The translations under genes were made by a program, and so were the position numbers. This document shows, one piece after another, positions 9,888 through 18,430 of a DNA stretch of 64,000 bases. Location: positions 1 through 64,000 of the forward strand of contig JAERIN010000004.1 in assembly GCA_016757515.1 (NCBI GenBank), given 5' to 3'. The notes under the pieces were generated by a model that searched no databases, was not told the DNA's origin, and saw nothing but the letters and a program-made list of their open reading frames with translations. The DNA is from Alphaproteobacteria bacterium. Its GTDB lineage: Bacteria > Pseudomonadota > Alphaproteobacteria > Micavibrionales > Micavibrionaceae. Numbering within the stretch: the stretch's first letter is position 1; the number at the start of each line of letters is the position of its first letter.

Positions 9888-10577
9888 GTGTGCGTGCGCT
9901 TCACTGTCCTGACCCTGTTTCCGGAGCTATTCCCAGGCCCGCTGGGCGCGTCTCTGGCTGGGCGGGCGCTGGAGCGGGGCTTGTGGGCCCTGCACACAGT
10001 AAACATGCGGGACTTCGGCCTGGGCGCACACAGGGCGGTAGACGACGCGCCCTTTGGCGGCGGGGCCGGGATGGTCCTGCGCCCGGACGTCGTGGCCGCC
10101 GCGCTGGACAGCGTGCCAGGGCCGGGCCGTCGCATTTGCCTCTCCCCCCGTGGTGCGCCCCTCACACAGGCTCTGGTCCAGGACCTGGCCGCAGAGCCCG
10201 CCATCACCCTCCTGTGCGGCCGGTATGAGGGGGTGGACCAGAGGGCGCTGGATGCCCGGGCGTGCGAGGAGATCTCCATCGGGGATTACGTTCTCTCCGG
10301 CGGGGAGATCGCGGCCCTGGCCCTCATGGACGCTGTGGTGCGCCTCATACCCGGCGTGATGGGCAACGCGCAGACCCCCGCAGAGGAAAGCTTTGGGCCC
10401 GAGGGTCTTTTGGAGTATCCGCACTACACCCGCCCCGGGGTGTGGGAGGGACGCGCGGTCCCAGGCGTGCTTCTGTCCGGCAACCACGCCGCCATAGCCG
10501 CCTGGCGCGCGGAGCAGGCCCTGGCCACGACTCGCGCGCGTCGGCCAGACCTTCTGCCCCCCCAGCGCAGGGGCTAG
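9888..10577 (+). CDS. trmD: tRNA (guanine-37-N1)-methyltransferase
   Basis: TrmD methylates G37 next to the anticodon using SAM. The 229-residue protein shows '[15 protein letters not shown]' at the N-terminus, the knot region '[12 protein letters not shown]' (about residues 108-119), '[13 protein letters not shown]' (about 127-139) and 'LEYPHYTRP'. The start is a GTG at 9888; another GTG two codons on is possible. The usual neighbours rpsP, rimM and rplS are absent. Confidence 0.94.
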   Translation: MCVRFTVLTLFPELFPGPLGASLAGRALERGLWALHTVNMRDFGLGAHRAVDDAPFGGGAGMVLRPDVVAAALDSVPGPGRRICLSPRGAPLTQALVQDLAAEPAITLLCGRYEGVDQRALDARACEEISIGDYVLSGGEIAALALMDAVVRLIPGVMGNAQTPAEESFGPEGLLEYPHYTRPGVWEGRAVPGVLLSGNHAAIAAWRAEQALATTRARRPDLLPPQRRG

Positions 10578-10624
10578 GCACTCCGTACCTTTCCCATCCG
10601 AGGACAAGGGGCTATGCTGACCCC

Positions 10625-11332
10625 ATGCTTCGTGTTGTGCCCGTGCCCGTCCTGCTAAACAACTACGCCTATATCGTCACAGCCCCCGGGGGCGCGCGGG
10701 CCGTTGTGGACCCGGGGGAGGCCGGTCCTGTCCTGGACGTTATGGGTGAGGGGCGGCTGGACCTCATCTTTTTGACTCACCATCACGCAGACCACACGGG
10801 CGGCGCAGTGGCCTTGGCGCGGGCCACGGGTGCACGTATCTCTGGGGCGGCGGCAGACGCCCACCGTTTGCCCCCGTTGGACCTCCCCTTACAGCAGGGC
10901 GACACTGTCCCCCTCGGCCCGGAGCACCTCTGTGCCCTAGAAACGCCCGGCCACACGTCCGGAGGGCTGTCCTTCTACGCTCCCCAGTCCGGGCTCGTGT
11001 TCACAGGCGACACGTTGTTCCTGGCCGGCTGTGGGCGCTTGTTTGAGGGTACGGCAGAACAGATGTTCCGCTCCCTGCAAAGGCTGGCGGCCCTTCCGCC
11101 ACAGACCCGCGTCTACCCCGGACACGAGTACACCCTGGACAACCTTGCCTTTGGTGCCCGCGTGGAGCCAGAGAACACCGCCATACAGCATAGGCACAAT
11201 ACGCTCCGCGCCAGTGGTTCCCCGACCGTCCCCGGCACCCTGGCCGAAGAGCAAGAAACAAACGTCTTTCTCCGCGCGCCTAGCGCACAGCGCCTGGCCG
11301 AGATCCGTGCGCGCAAGGATGCATCGGCGTGA
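10625..11332 (+). CDS. gloB: hydroxyacylglutathione hydrolase (glyoxalase II), metallo-beta-lactamase fold
   Basis: The 235-residue protein hydrolyses S-lactoylglutathione in methylglyoxal detoxification. The dinuclear zinc motif is 'THHHADHTGG' (about residue 53). Further metal ligands lie in 'LETPGHTSGGLSFY' and 'FTGDTLFLAGCGRLFEG'. The C-terminal domain has 'VYPGHEYTLDNLAFG', typical of glyoxalase II. The ATG at 10625 follows an unremarkable leader of 47 nt after trmD. Confidence 0.9.
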   Translation: MLRVVPVPVLLNNYAYIVTAPGGARAVVDPGEAGPVLDVMGEGRLDLIFLTHHHADHTGGAVALARATGARISGAAADAHRLPPLDLPLQQGDTVPLGPEHLCALETPGHTSGGLSFYAPQSGLVFTGDTLFLAGCGRLFEGTAEQMFRSLQRLAALPPQTRVYPGHEYTLDNLAFGARVEPENTAIQHRHNTLRASGSPTVPGTLAEEQETNVFLRAPSAQRLAEIRARKDASA

Positions 11333-11372
11333 CTGTTTTTGTCAACGAATTGGGGTATCAAGCCTAGCCATC

Positions 11373-12188
11373 ATGCCCACAAGACTCCTGGCACACCTGC
11401 CCGCCCTTGCGCACATGGTCCGCCGCGTGGCCGTGAAGGCCGGGCAGGCGACCCTGGACCATTTTGACGAGGCTGGCTACGCCTTTGCCCGCGGCAAGGC
11501 TGACGGCTCCCCCGTCACCGCTGCGGACCACGCCGCTGAAGAGATCATAGAAAAGGGCCTGGCCGCCCTCATCCCCGGCGTGCCCTTGGTGGCGGAGGAG
11601 GCCGTGGCGAGAGGGCACATTCCAGACATAGAGCACGCCCCGCACTTTTGGCTTGCCGACCCTCTGGACGGCACAAAAGAGTTCATCGCGGGCCGCCCCG
11701 ACTACACCGTCAACATCGCTCTCATCCGGGGCGACCGGCCCGTTCTGGGTGTGATTTACGCCCCAGCCCTGGGCGTGCTCTACGCCGGGTGCGGGCCCGG
11801 CACGGCCATCAAGTGGCGGGAGGAGGACAACACAGAAAAGCCCATACGTACCCGCCGTGCGCCGGCGGGGGGATTGACGGTCCTTCTCTCCCGCTCACAC
11901 ACACGCCGGGCGGAGGCAGCGCCCTTTCTCTCCGCACACAAGGTTGCCAAGGTGCTGCACAGGGGCAGTTCCCTCAAAATGGGCCTGATTGCGGAGGGGA
12001 AGGCCGACCTCTACCCACGCTTGGGTCCCACGAGCGAGTGGGACACCGCCGCAGCGCAGGCCATTCTGGAGGCCGCTGGGGGGTCGCTAACCTGCATGGA
12101 CGGTGCTCCTATGACTTATGGCCACACGGGGCGGGGCTTTCTCAACCCAAACTTTCTGGCCCAGGGCCGGGACGCAGGGACAAAATAG
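11373..12188 (+). CDS. cysQ: 3'(2'),5'-bisphosphate nucleotidase CysQ
   Basis: This inositol-monophosphatase-fold enzyme of 271 residues removes the 3' phosphate from PAP, a by-product of sulfate assimilation. Metal-binding motifs are 'VAEEA' (about residue 73) and 'LADPLDGTKEFI' (about 93), then 'EWDTAAAQAILEAAGG' near the C-terminus. The DGTKEF form favours CysQ over SuhB. It lies 40 bp after gloB and is probably transcribed with it. Confidence 0.9.
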   Translation: MPTRLLAHLPALAHMVRRVAVKAGQATLDHFDEAGYAFARGKADGSPVTAADHAAEEIIEKGLAALIPGVPLVAEEAVARGHIPDIEHAPHFWLADPLDGTKEFIAGRPDYTVNIALIRGDRPVLGVIYAPALGVLYAGCGPGTAIKWREEDNTEKPIRTRRAPAGGLTVLLSRSHTRRAEAAPFLSAHKVAKVLHRGSSLKMGLIAEGKADLYPRLGPTSEWDTAAAQAILEAAGGSLTCMDGAPMTYGHTGRGFLNPNFLAQGRDAGTK

Positions 12189-12379
12189 CCCCGCACCAGT
12201 GCAGCCAGTTCTTGATGAGGTGAGCGATGCTGGCGCGCGCGCCTGCAATCCGTGCGCCTTATCTAAAGGAGAACAAGGGTATATGCGCCCAATCTGCGCG
12301 TGCGCGCACCAAAACAAACGGGACACGGGAAAAGACCCCCTTCCCTGCCAGTGAATCACAACACCAACGGGTCCTAAGG

Positions 12380-13081
12380 CTAGAGTGCGCGCTCCGCTGC
12401 GGCGATGTCTACCATGGTAGAGATGTGGTGCCACGTGCCCCGGTGCTCCAGGCCGTAAAGTCGCCCGGCGACCTCGGCCTGGTCCAGGAGCGCGAGGTAA
12501 GAGAACGGCCTGGCCGGCGCCCCCGCGAAAATGGCCGCGCGGTTGATGCGTAGGCTTGTGAACATGTGCGTACCGGTCTTGCTGCGGGAGCGGACGGCCC
12601 GGCCGTCTGGCAGGAGGGCGTAATCCCCCACACCGCTGGCCATGCTGCGCAGGGGCTGGAGCAGGATGAGGATGTCCATGCGGGCAGGGTCCCAGGCTCC
12701 GGCGAGGTCGGTCAGGGCCGGCCCCTCCCACAGGGCGTCTCCCGCCACGACGAAAAAGTCCCGCCCGGCGAAGTGGTGACGGGCGCGGGCGATTCCGCCC
12801 CCGGTGTCCAGCAGCGCATCCTCGCGGGAGAGGGTGATGTGCGGCGGCTCCGCGCGGGCGGCAAGGTGCGCGGCCAGCACATCGGCCAGGTGGTGCGCGT
12901 TCACGACGGCGCGGCGGACCCCGGCAGCGGCGAGGTGGTCCAGCGCGCGGTCCAACAGGGTTCGCCCCGCGACGACGGCCAGGGGCTTGGGTACCCGGTC
13001 TGTGAGGGGCCGCATCCGCTCCCCCCGCCCTGCGGCCAGAACAAAGGCGTGGTCTATGGCCCCTGGGTCCAGATCGCCCAC
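12380..13081 (-). CDS. sugar-phosphate nucleotidyltransferase (MurU-like)
   Basis: The 233-residue protein has the nucleotide-binding signature 'LAAGRGERMRPLTDRVPKPL' at its start, a metal-binding 'VAGDALW' (about residue 110) and 'SKTGTHMF'. Short enzymes of this type include MurU, which makes UDP-MurNAc in cell-wall recycling; mannose-1-phosphate guanylyltransferase is the alternative. The likely start is the GTG at 13081, which overlaps the end of the upstream membrane protein by 28 bp. In alphaproteobacteria such genes often follow an anomeric sugar kinase (amgK); no kinase is seen here. Confidence 0.8.
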   Translation of the reverse strand: MGDLDPGAIDHAFVLAAGRGERMRPLTDRVPKPLAVVAGRTLLDRALDHLAAAGVRRAVVNAHHLADVLAAHLAARAEPPHITLSREDALLDTGGGIARARHHFAGRDFFVVAGDALWEGPALTDLAGAWDPARMDILILLQPLRSMASGVGDYALLPDGRAVRSRSKTGTHMFTSLRINRAAIFAGAPARPFSYLALLDQAEVAGRLYGLEHRGTWHHISTMVDIAAAERAL

Positions 13082-13638
13082 ACCAAAACCCCCAGAACAA
13101 ACACGGCCAGCAGGCCATAGGTGATGAGGTTGGCCCGCCACACCGCGGCGCGCGCCACGGCCGGGTCCAGGTCCCGCCACATCCAGCGCACAATCTTGTG
13201 CTCCACGAACCAGGAGGCAAAGAAGAAGGGGATAAGAAGGACCAGCTGGGCCGTCGGGATCATCCAATAAAGATCGTCTGCATAGGGTATGAGCCAGGGC
13301 GCTTGCCAAGTGACAGCCAGGATTTTTGTGAGGAGTCTCACCATCCCATAGGCAAAACCCCCGCCCGTAAGCACTTGAACAAGAACGAGGACGACCCACG
13401 TCAGCGGCACGCCCACGAGGGTTGAGGCGGCGTTGGCCGTGAGGGATGCAAGAGCCGCGCTCTTGCCGGATAGATTCAGGGAGCGGGCCAGGACAAAGGC
13501 CTCAATCGCGATGATGGGCACCAGTGCCGCGAGCATCAGTGGCATACTGATAAAAATCATGGGCACGCCCGCGTTGGCCAACGCCAGGCTTGGCAGGAGA
13601 ACAAGAGTGAGGGCAATCAGTAGGAGACGGGGTGACAT
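13054..13638 (-). CDS. integral membrane protein of unknown function
   Basis: The 194-residue protein has an N-terminal signal-like helix, then 'NAGVPMIFISMPLMLAALVPIIAIE', and about four further hydrophobic segments (around residues 65-90, 105-120, 128-145 and 172-192). I recall similar proteins that begin 'NAGVPM' and carry no assigned function. Its ATG overlaps the TAA of the upstream gene (TAATG), and its 3' end overlaps the nucleotidyltransferase, so the three genes form one unit. Confidence 0.75.
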   Translation of the reverse strand: MSPRLLLIALTLVLLPSLALANAGVPMIFISMPLMLAALVPIIAIEAFVLARSLNLSGKSAALASLTANAASTLVGVPLTWVVLVLVQVLTGGGFAYGMVRLLTKILAVTWQAPWLIPYADDLYWMIPTAQLVLLIPFFFASWFVEHKIVRWMWRDLDPAVARAAVWRANLITYGLLAVFVLGVLVWAIWTQGP

Positions 13639-14981
13639 TACGGCACCAAATACAGGTACACCTCACCCACCGGGGCCTTGCCCCAGCGGGAGGAGAGCGC
13701 CACCCGCTCCGGCGCGAGACCCATGCGGGTCAGGACATCGCGCATGTCGCGGGCCCGCCGGTCCAGCGCGGCCGCCTGCACAGGCGCGGTGGCCTTCTGC
13801 CCCTCCCACGCCGGGGCGGGATAGACGGAGACCAGCGCGAATCGCGCCGCTGGCACCCGGCCCAGCGCATCCCGCACAGCGGCGTGCAACGGTGCCTCAT
13901 AGGCCACATCCGGCTTGTCAAACGTAACCTTCAGCAGGGGCTGCCACTCCGACGCGGGGACGGCTGTAGGGGCCAGGTCCGGTGCTACGGCCGCCCCCAG
14001 CACCGGTGCCGGGGCGCTCAGAACGCCAGCAGGGCCTATGCCGTATAGCTCCCCCCGCTCCACAGCCAGGGCCAGAAGGCGCAAGTTCACCTGCTCCGCC
14101 CGCGCGTACCGGCCTGCACGCGTCACATCCTCCGTCACGGTTCGCCCAACTCGGTCAATGGACACCATGCTGCGCGCCAAGGAGTCCTGCAGCGCCGAAA
14201 GTGCCCGGTGGTCCTCCTCCATAGAGCCGGGCAAAGTCAGTGCGGCCTCCACCTCCTGCGATAGGGACAGAGCCCGCGCTCCAAGGTCTCCCGCTGCGCG
14301 GGATACTTTTCCATAGTCAGAAAGCATGTCGGACAGCCTCTCCAGCTCCCCCTCCGCTGCGCCCAATTCAGACACCAAACGGGGGTTCCCCGGGGTTGTC
14401 CCGGCCTGAAGCTGGGCCAGAATCGTAGCCACATGGGCGTAATATGCCCTTGCACTGGTGTCGTTCTCCCGCTCCAAAGCGGCCAGGTATATCGCGGCCT
14501 TGCGCGTTTTCGCGTCTATCTCCTCTATGTCTCGCGCCAGGCCGGCCACCTTCCTGGCCATGGTCCGGGAGGAGCGCTCCCCGCGAGAAAGGTCGTCCGG
14601 GGTCACAAGCTCCGTCCGGGCAGGGCGAGAGTATAGGGCCACGTCCGCAACCGGAGCCGCCACCATGGGCTTCACAACTTGGGCTTCAACGGCCGCGGGA
14701 GCAGACGCAGGCTCCACGTCCTCCGCCACCTTTTGCGGTGCGGGAGAGCGGTGGGCCGGACCCCCTGCGACGGGCTGCGAAACCATAGGCTCCACGGCTT
14801 TTGCCTGCTGCGGGGCCGGTATGTGCGGGGCTGGATCTAACACAAGGGGGTCCTTGGCCGCTGCCTCCGGAGGTGCCTTGGCGGGGATAACCCGCACGCG
14901 CTGGGGCGCATCTGCAGCCAGAGCGGGCCAGGCCAGGGCGCAGAAGATCAATAGTCCCAGAAGGTAGCGCGCGCTCGCCAT
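13638..14981 (-). CDS. secreted coiled-coil protein with OmpA-like C-terminal domain
   Basis: I do not recognise the whole protein. It has 447 residues with a signal peptide (residues 1-22, ending ALA), a Pro/Ala-rich stretch (23-125), a long helical region (about 130-290) and a C-terminal domain. That last part ('ALDRRARDMRDVLTRMGLAPERV') reads like the end of an OmpA-type peptidoglycan-associating fold. GGAGG lies 12 nt before the ATG at 14981. An envelope structural role is inferred from the architecture only. Confidence 0.7.
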   Translation of the reverse strand: MASARYLLGLLIFCALAWPALAADAPQRVRVIPAKAPPEAAAKDPLVLDPAPHIPAPQQAKAVEPMVSQPVAGGPAHRSPAPQKVAEDVEPASAPAAVEAQVVKPMVAAPVADVALYSRPARTELVTPDDLSRGERSSRTMARKVAGLARDIEEIDAKTRKAAIYLAALERENDTSARAYYAHVATILAQLQAGTTPGNPRLVSELGAAEGELERLSDMLSDYGKVSRAAGDLGARALSLSQEVEAALTLPGSMEEDHRALSALQDSLARSMVSIDRVGRTVTEDVTRAGRYARAEQVNLRLLALAVERGELYGIGPAGVLSAPAPVLGAAVAPDLAPTAVPASEWQPLLKVTFDKPDVAYEAPLHAAVRDALGRVPAARFALVSVYPAPAWEGQKATAPVQAAALDRRARDMRDVLTRMGLAPERVALSSRWGKAPVGEVYLYLVP

Positions 14982-15164
14982 GTCTGTCTCAAGCCTCCGA
15001 CTGTTTTTTTGGTTGCAAACGCGCCCACTATTCCCCGCCACCCTTAAGAGAGTCAAGCGCCCTGCGCCTGAAACCCCCTGGCATCCTCAAGGGGTGATCT
15101 GTCCCCGCTATCCCCGCTATCCACACCTGGGGTGGGGGGCCAAAAGGTGCTATGTCATGGCCCC

Positions 15165-16625
15165 ATGACCGCCGCCGCCGCTGTTCGCCAGGCACAGGCC
15201 CCAGAGCCCCGCGCCCTGCCGCACAACATGGAGGCAGAGCAGGCGCTGCTCGGCGCTCTGCTCCTGGACAACCGGGCGCTGGAGCGTATGGGGGACTTCC
15301 TGCGCGCGGAGCACTTCTTCGTCCCTGCGCACGGGCGCATCTATGACGCCATTGTAAAGGTGTGCGAGCGCGGGCAGGTGGCCACCCCCGTTACCCTGAA
15401 GGATTTTTTCGCCGGGGATGCGGACCTCGCAGGCGTGGGCGGCCCAGCCTACCTGGCCGAGCTGGCCGACGGGGTTGTGAGCATCGCAGCGGCCAAGGAC
15501 TACGCCCGGGCGGTCTATGACCTGGCCCTGCGCCGCGCCCTTGTCACCATCGGGGAGGAGGTCGTGCACGACGCCTATGCCCCCGCCCCGGACCGGGCCG
15601 CCACAGACGCCATAGAGGCGGCGGAGGCGAAACTCTTCACTCTGGCCGAGCAGGGGCAAATCACCGGCGGGTTCGTCACCTTGCGGGACTCCGTGCTCTC
15701 GGCCATCCGGCAGGCCGAGCGGGCGTACCAAACAGACGGGCACGTGACCGGCATCACCACAGGCCTTTTGGACATGGACAAAAAGCTGGGGGGCCTCCAG
15801 AAGTCAGACCTCCTCATCCTCGCCGGGCGGCCGTCCATGGGTAAGACCGCGCTGGCCACCAACATCGCTTTCAACGCCGCGCAGAAATACGCGGAGAGCG
15901 GGGGCAAGGAGGGCGCGGTCGTGGGGTTCTTCTCCCTGGAGATGAGCGCTGACCAGCTGGCCGCGCGGGTCTTGGCCGACCAGTCTGGGGTCTCCGCAGA
16001 CGCCATCCGCAAGGGTACCATCCGTCAGGACGACTTCCGCGCGTTTGTTGAGGCGTCTCAAAGGCTCGCATCCACACCTCTATACATTGACGACACGCCG
16101 GCCCTGACCATCGGCGCGGTGCGCACCCGTGCGCGGCGGTTAAAGCGTCAGCACGGCCTGGGCCTGCTGGTTATTGACTATCTTCAGTTGTTGACCGGCA
16201 CAGGCTCCCGCCAGGCGCTGGACAATCGGGTGCAGGAGGTGGCCGAGATCACCCGGGGCCTGAAGGCCATCGCCAAGGAGCTGGAGATCCCCGTCCTGGC
16301 GCTGTCCCAGCTCTCCAGGCAGGTGGAGAGCCGGGAGGACAAGCGCCCCCAGCTCTCTGACCTGCGGGAGTCCGGCACGATCGAGCAAGACGCGGACGTG
16401 GTCATGTTTATTTATCGGGAGGAGTACTACCTCTCCCGCGCTATGCCGGAGGAGGGCACGGACAAGCACATGAAGTGGCAGGAGAAGATGGGCAGTGTCC
16501 ACAACGTGGCGGAGGCGATCATCGCCAAGCAGCGCCACGGGCCCATCGGCACGGTGCGCCTGTTCTTTGACGGCAATCTCACACGGTTTAGCGACCTGGA
16601 GCAGGGGCACCCCTCACAGCGCTGA
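15165..16625 (+). CDS. dnaB: replicative DNA helicase DnaB
   Basis: The hexameric 5'-3' helicase of the replication fork, 486 residues. The N-terminal domain starts 'NMEAEQALLGALL'. The RecA-like C-terminal domain has Walker A 'GRPSMGKTALA' (about residue 222), Walker B 'LGLLVIDYLQLL' (about 330) and the DnaB motif 'SQLSRQVESREDKRP'. Length is typical. Its last 12 bp overlap the convergent amidase gene. Confidence 0.96.
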   Translation: MTAAAAVRQAQAPEPRALPHNMEAEQALLGALLLDNRALERMGDFLRAEHFFVPAHGRIYDAIVKVCERGQVATPVTLKDFFAGDADLAGVGGPAYLAELADGVVSIAAAKDYARAVYDLALRRALVTIGEEVVHDAYAPAPDRAATDAIEAAEAKLFTLAEQGQITGGFVTLRDSVLSAIRQAERAYQTDGHVTGITTGLLDMDKKLGGLQKSDLLILAGRPSMGKTALATNIAFNAAQKYAESGGKEGAVVGFFSLEMSADQLAARVLADQSGVSADAIRKGTIRQDDFRAFVEASQRLASTPLYIDDTPALTIGAVRTRARRLKRQHGLGLLVIDYLQLLTGTGSRQALDNRVQEVAEITRGLKAIAKELEIPVLALSQLSRQVESREDKRPQLSDLRESGTIEQDADVVMFIYREEYYLSRAMPEEGTDKHMKWQEKMGSVHNVAEAIIAKQRHGPIGTVRLFFDGNLTRFSDLEQGHPSQR

Positions 16626-17261
16626 TAGCAGGCCCCCCAGCGCGGCGCGGGTGCGGGCGCAGGCGCGGCCCGTCACGGGCGGGGCCCAGTGCCTCTGGAA
16701 CGCGCGGACAAGGGCCGTCATGCTGCACGTCGGGTCATAGCCCAGGGCCAAAAGGGCCGCCCGTGCGTCCGGGGCCGGCGCCGCGCTGGGGCGGGGCATC
16801 ACCCCCACGCCCGCTGCCGCAAGCCGGGCCCAGGGGAACTGCGCCCCAGGGTCCGCCTTGCGCGCCGGGGCCACATCGGAATGCGCCAGGACCCACCGGA
16901 TGGGCCAGCGGGCCATAACGGCCTGGCATAACTGGATGACGGCCCCCACCTGCGCGCGCGGATACGGCTCCGCGCCCGCGTTGTGCATCTCGATGCCTAT
17001 GGAGGCGGAGTTCACGTCCGTTATGCCCGCCCAGTGCGCCGTCCCCGCGTGCCAGGCCCGCCGCGCCTCTGGCACCAGGGCCAGGACGCGCCCGCCTTCG
17101 TCCACCAGGTAGTGCGCGCTCACCTGCGCCGCCGGGTCGCAGAGCCGGGCCAGGGCCGCGCCCGCGCTAGGCATCCCCGTGTGGTGCAGGACGATCATGC
17201 AGGGCGCGAGCCCACCCCGGCGCGGGCCGTGGTTTGGGCTGGGGTGTGCGGCGACCTCCAT
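16614..17261 (-). CDS. N-acetylmuramoyl-L-alanine amidase (AmpD/amidase_2 family)
   Basis: The 215-residue protein has the amidase_2 zinc site: 'IVLHHTGMPS' with the first His (about residue 29), then 'HAGTAHWAG' and 'LAHSDVAPARKADPG' with the last ligands. The region 175-215 looks like a short peptidoglycan-binding helix set. No signal peptide is evident, which suggests cytoplasmic recycling of anhydro-muropeptides as for AmpD. It is convergent with dnaB and follows hisC on the minus strand after a 40-bp gap. Confidence 0.88.
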   Translation of the reverse strand: MEVAAHPSPNHGPRRGGLAPCMIVLHHTGMPSAGAALARLCDPAAQVSAHYLVDEGGRVLALVPEARRAWHAGTAHWAGITDVNSASIGIEMHNAGAEPYPRAQVGAVIQLCQAVMARWPIRWVLAHSDVAPARKADPGAQFPWARLAAAGVGVMPRPSAAPAPDARAALLALGYDPTCSMTALVRAFQRHWAPPVTGRACARTRAALGGLLSAL

Positions 17262-17301
17262 GCTGCGGGACTGTACACCCTGCGCGCGGACTTGGTACCC
17301 C

Positions 17302-18390
17302 TTACGTAGGCTCCCACGCGGCCAGGAGCTCCTCCACCCGCGCCATCTCGGCGGGGGTGCCGATGGAGATGCGCAGCGTGCCCGCCAGCCCCGGCTTTTC
17401 CGAGAGGTCGCGCAGGACGATGTCCTGGCCAAAGCAGTGCTGCCAGAAGGCATTCGCGCGGGCGATCTCCACGAGGAGGAAATTCGCGTCGGACTCATAG
17501 ATGGTCCTCACGGCGGGCAGGGCGCGGATGGCGGCCAGGAACCGGTCCCGCTCGGCCAAGATGGTTCGGATGTTCTCCCACGCAACTTTCTGGACGTCTG
17601 TGGACAGGACCGCCATGGCCGCCTCTATGGATGGGCGCGGGAGGGGGTAGGCGTCCAGGCCCTTGGCCTGGAACAGCGCGATGAAGTCCGCGTCCGCGCA
17701 GAGCAGGGCCCCCACGCGGGCGGCGGTGAGGCTGTAGGCCTTGGACAGGGTCCGCAAGATGGCCATGTTCGGGTGCTCGGCCAGGTGCGGGGCGAGGGAG
17801 CCCTGCACAGAGAACTCCGCGTACGCCTCATCCACAACAAGAAGGGCGTGCCCCTCCAGCGCGCGGGCGATGCGGCGGATCTGGTCGTGCGGGAAGCTCG
17901 TCCCCGTTGGGTTGTTGGGGGAGCAGATGTAGACGATCTTCGCGCCCTGAGACTGCCCGGCGGCGATGAGGGCCTCCTCATCCAGCGTGAAGGTCGTGCC
18001 CGTGTTGATAAGGGGCACGTCCACGACGCGGGCGGGCATAAGTCCCGCATCCACCGCGTACATGCCAAAGGTCGGGGAGTGCTGGACAATCGCGTCTTTG
18101 TGGGGCTCGCACAACAGGCGGGTCAGCGCCTGTATCACCTCATCACCCCCGCGTGCCGCCATCACATGCTCCGGTGCCACGCCGTAGAGTTCCGCCAGCG
18201 CGCGCAGGAGCTTGGGTGGCTGCGGCTGCGGGTACCTGTTCAGGCCTGCCAGGCCTGGAAGTTCATAGGGGTTTTCGTTGGCGTTGAGGAAGACAAGGTC
18301 ATCGTCCTTGTCCGCCGCCATGGCCGCAGAGACATAGAGCGGGGCATCGGCCACATGGGCGCGTAGCAGGGTTTTGAGGGCAGGGTGCAT
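17302..18390 (-). CDS. hisC: histidinol-phosphate aminotransferase
   Basis: This PLP enzyme of histidine synthesis (362 residues) has 'LNANENPYELPG' near residue 36, the substrate-binding 'ARGGDEVI', and the PLP lysine in 'LSKAYSLTAARVG' (about residue 221). Fold-type I class II aminotransferases vary in substrate, so a related aromatic aminotransferase is possible. The ATG at 18390 is preferred; an in-frame start 7 codons upstream exists. No other his gene is nearby. Confidence 0.88.
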   Translation of the reverse strand: MHPALKTLLRAHVADAPLYVSAAMAADKDDDLVFLNANENPYELPGLAGLNRYPQPQPPKLLRALAELYGVAPEHVMAARGGDEVIQALTRLLCEPHKDAIVQHSPTFGMYAVDAGLMPARVVDVPLINTGTTFTLDEEALIAAGQSQGAKIVYICSPNNPTGTSFPHDQIRRIARALEGHALLVVDEAYAEFSVQGSLAPHLAEHPNMAILRTLSKAYSLTAARVGALLCADADFIALFQAKGLDAYPLPRPSIEAAMAVLSTDVQKVAWENIRTILAERDRFLAAIRALPAVRTIYESDANFLLVEIARANAFWQHCFGQDIVLRDLSEKPGLAGTLRISIGTPAEMARVEELLAAWEPT

Positions 18391-18430
18391 GGGCGCTTTA
18401 TGCCCTAACACTAAGGCCCTTACAAGGCCT

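Noticed and set aside
12189-12379. Possible tRNA or small RNA in the gap after cysQ
   Set aside because: No T-arm GGTTCGAAT-like motif or cloverleaf could be built, and no SRP or tmRNA signature was found.
15000-15012. T-run after the secreted coiled-coil gene start region
   Set aside because: No stable hairpin precedes it on the plus strand, and no plus-strand gene ends there, so it is not a terminator.
15091-15121. Short direct repeat CCCCGCTAT twice before dnaB
   Set aside because: Two 9-nt copies in GC-rich intergenic DNA are not enough to call an iteron array or origin, and no DnaA boxes were seen.
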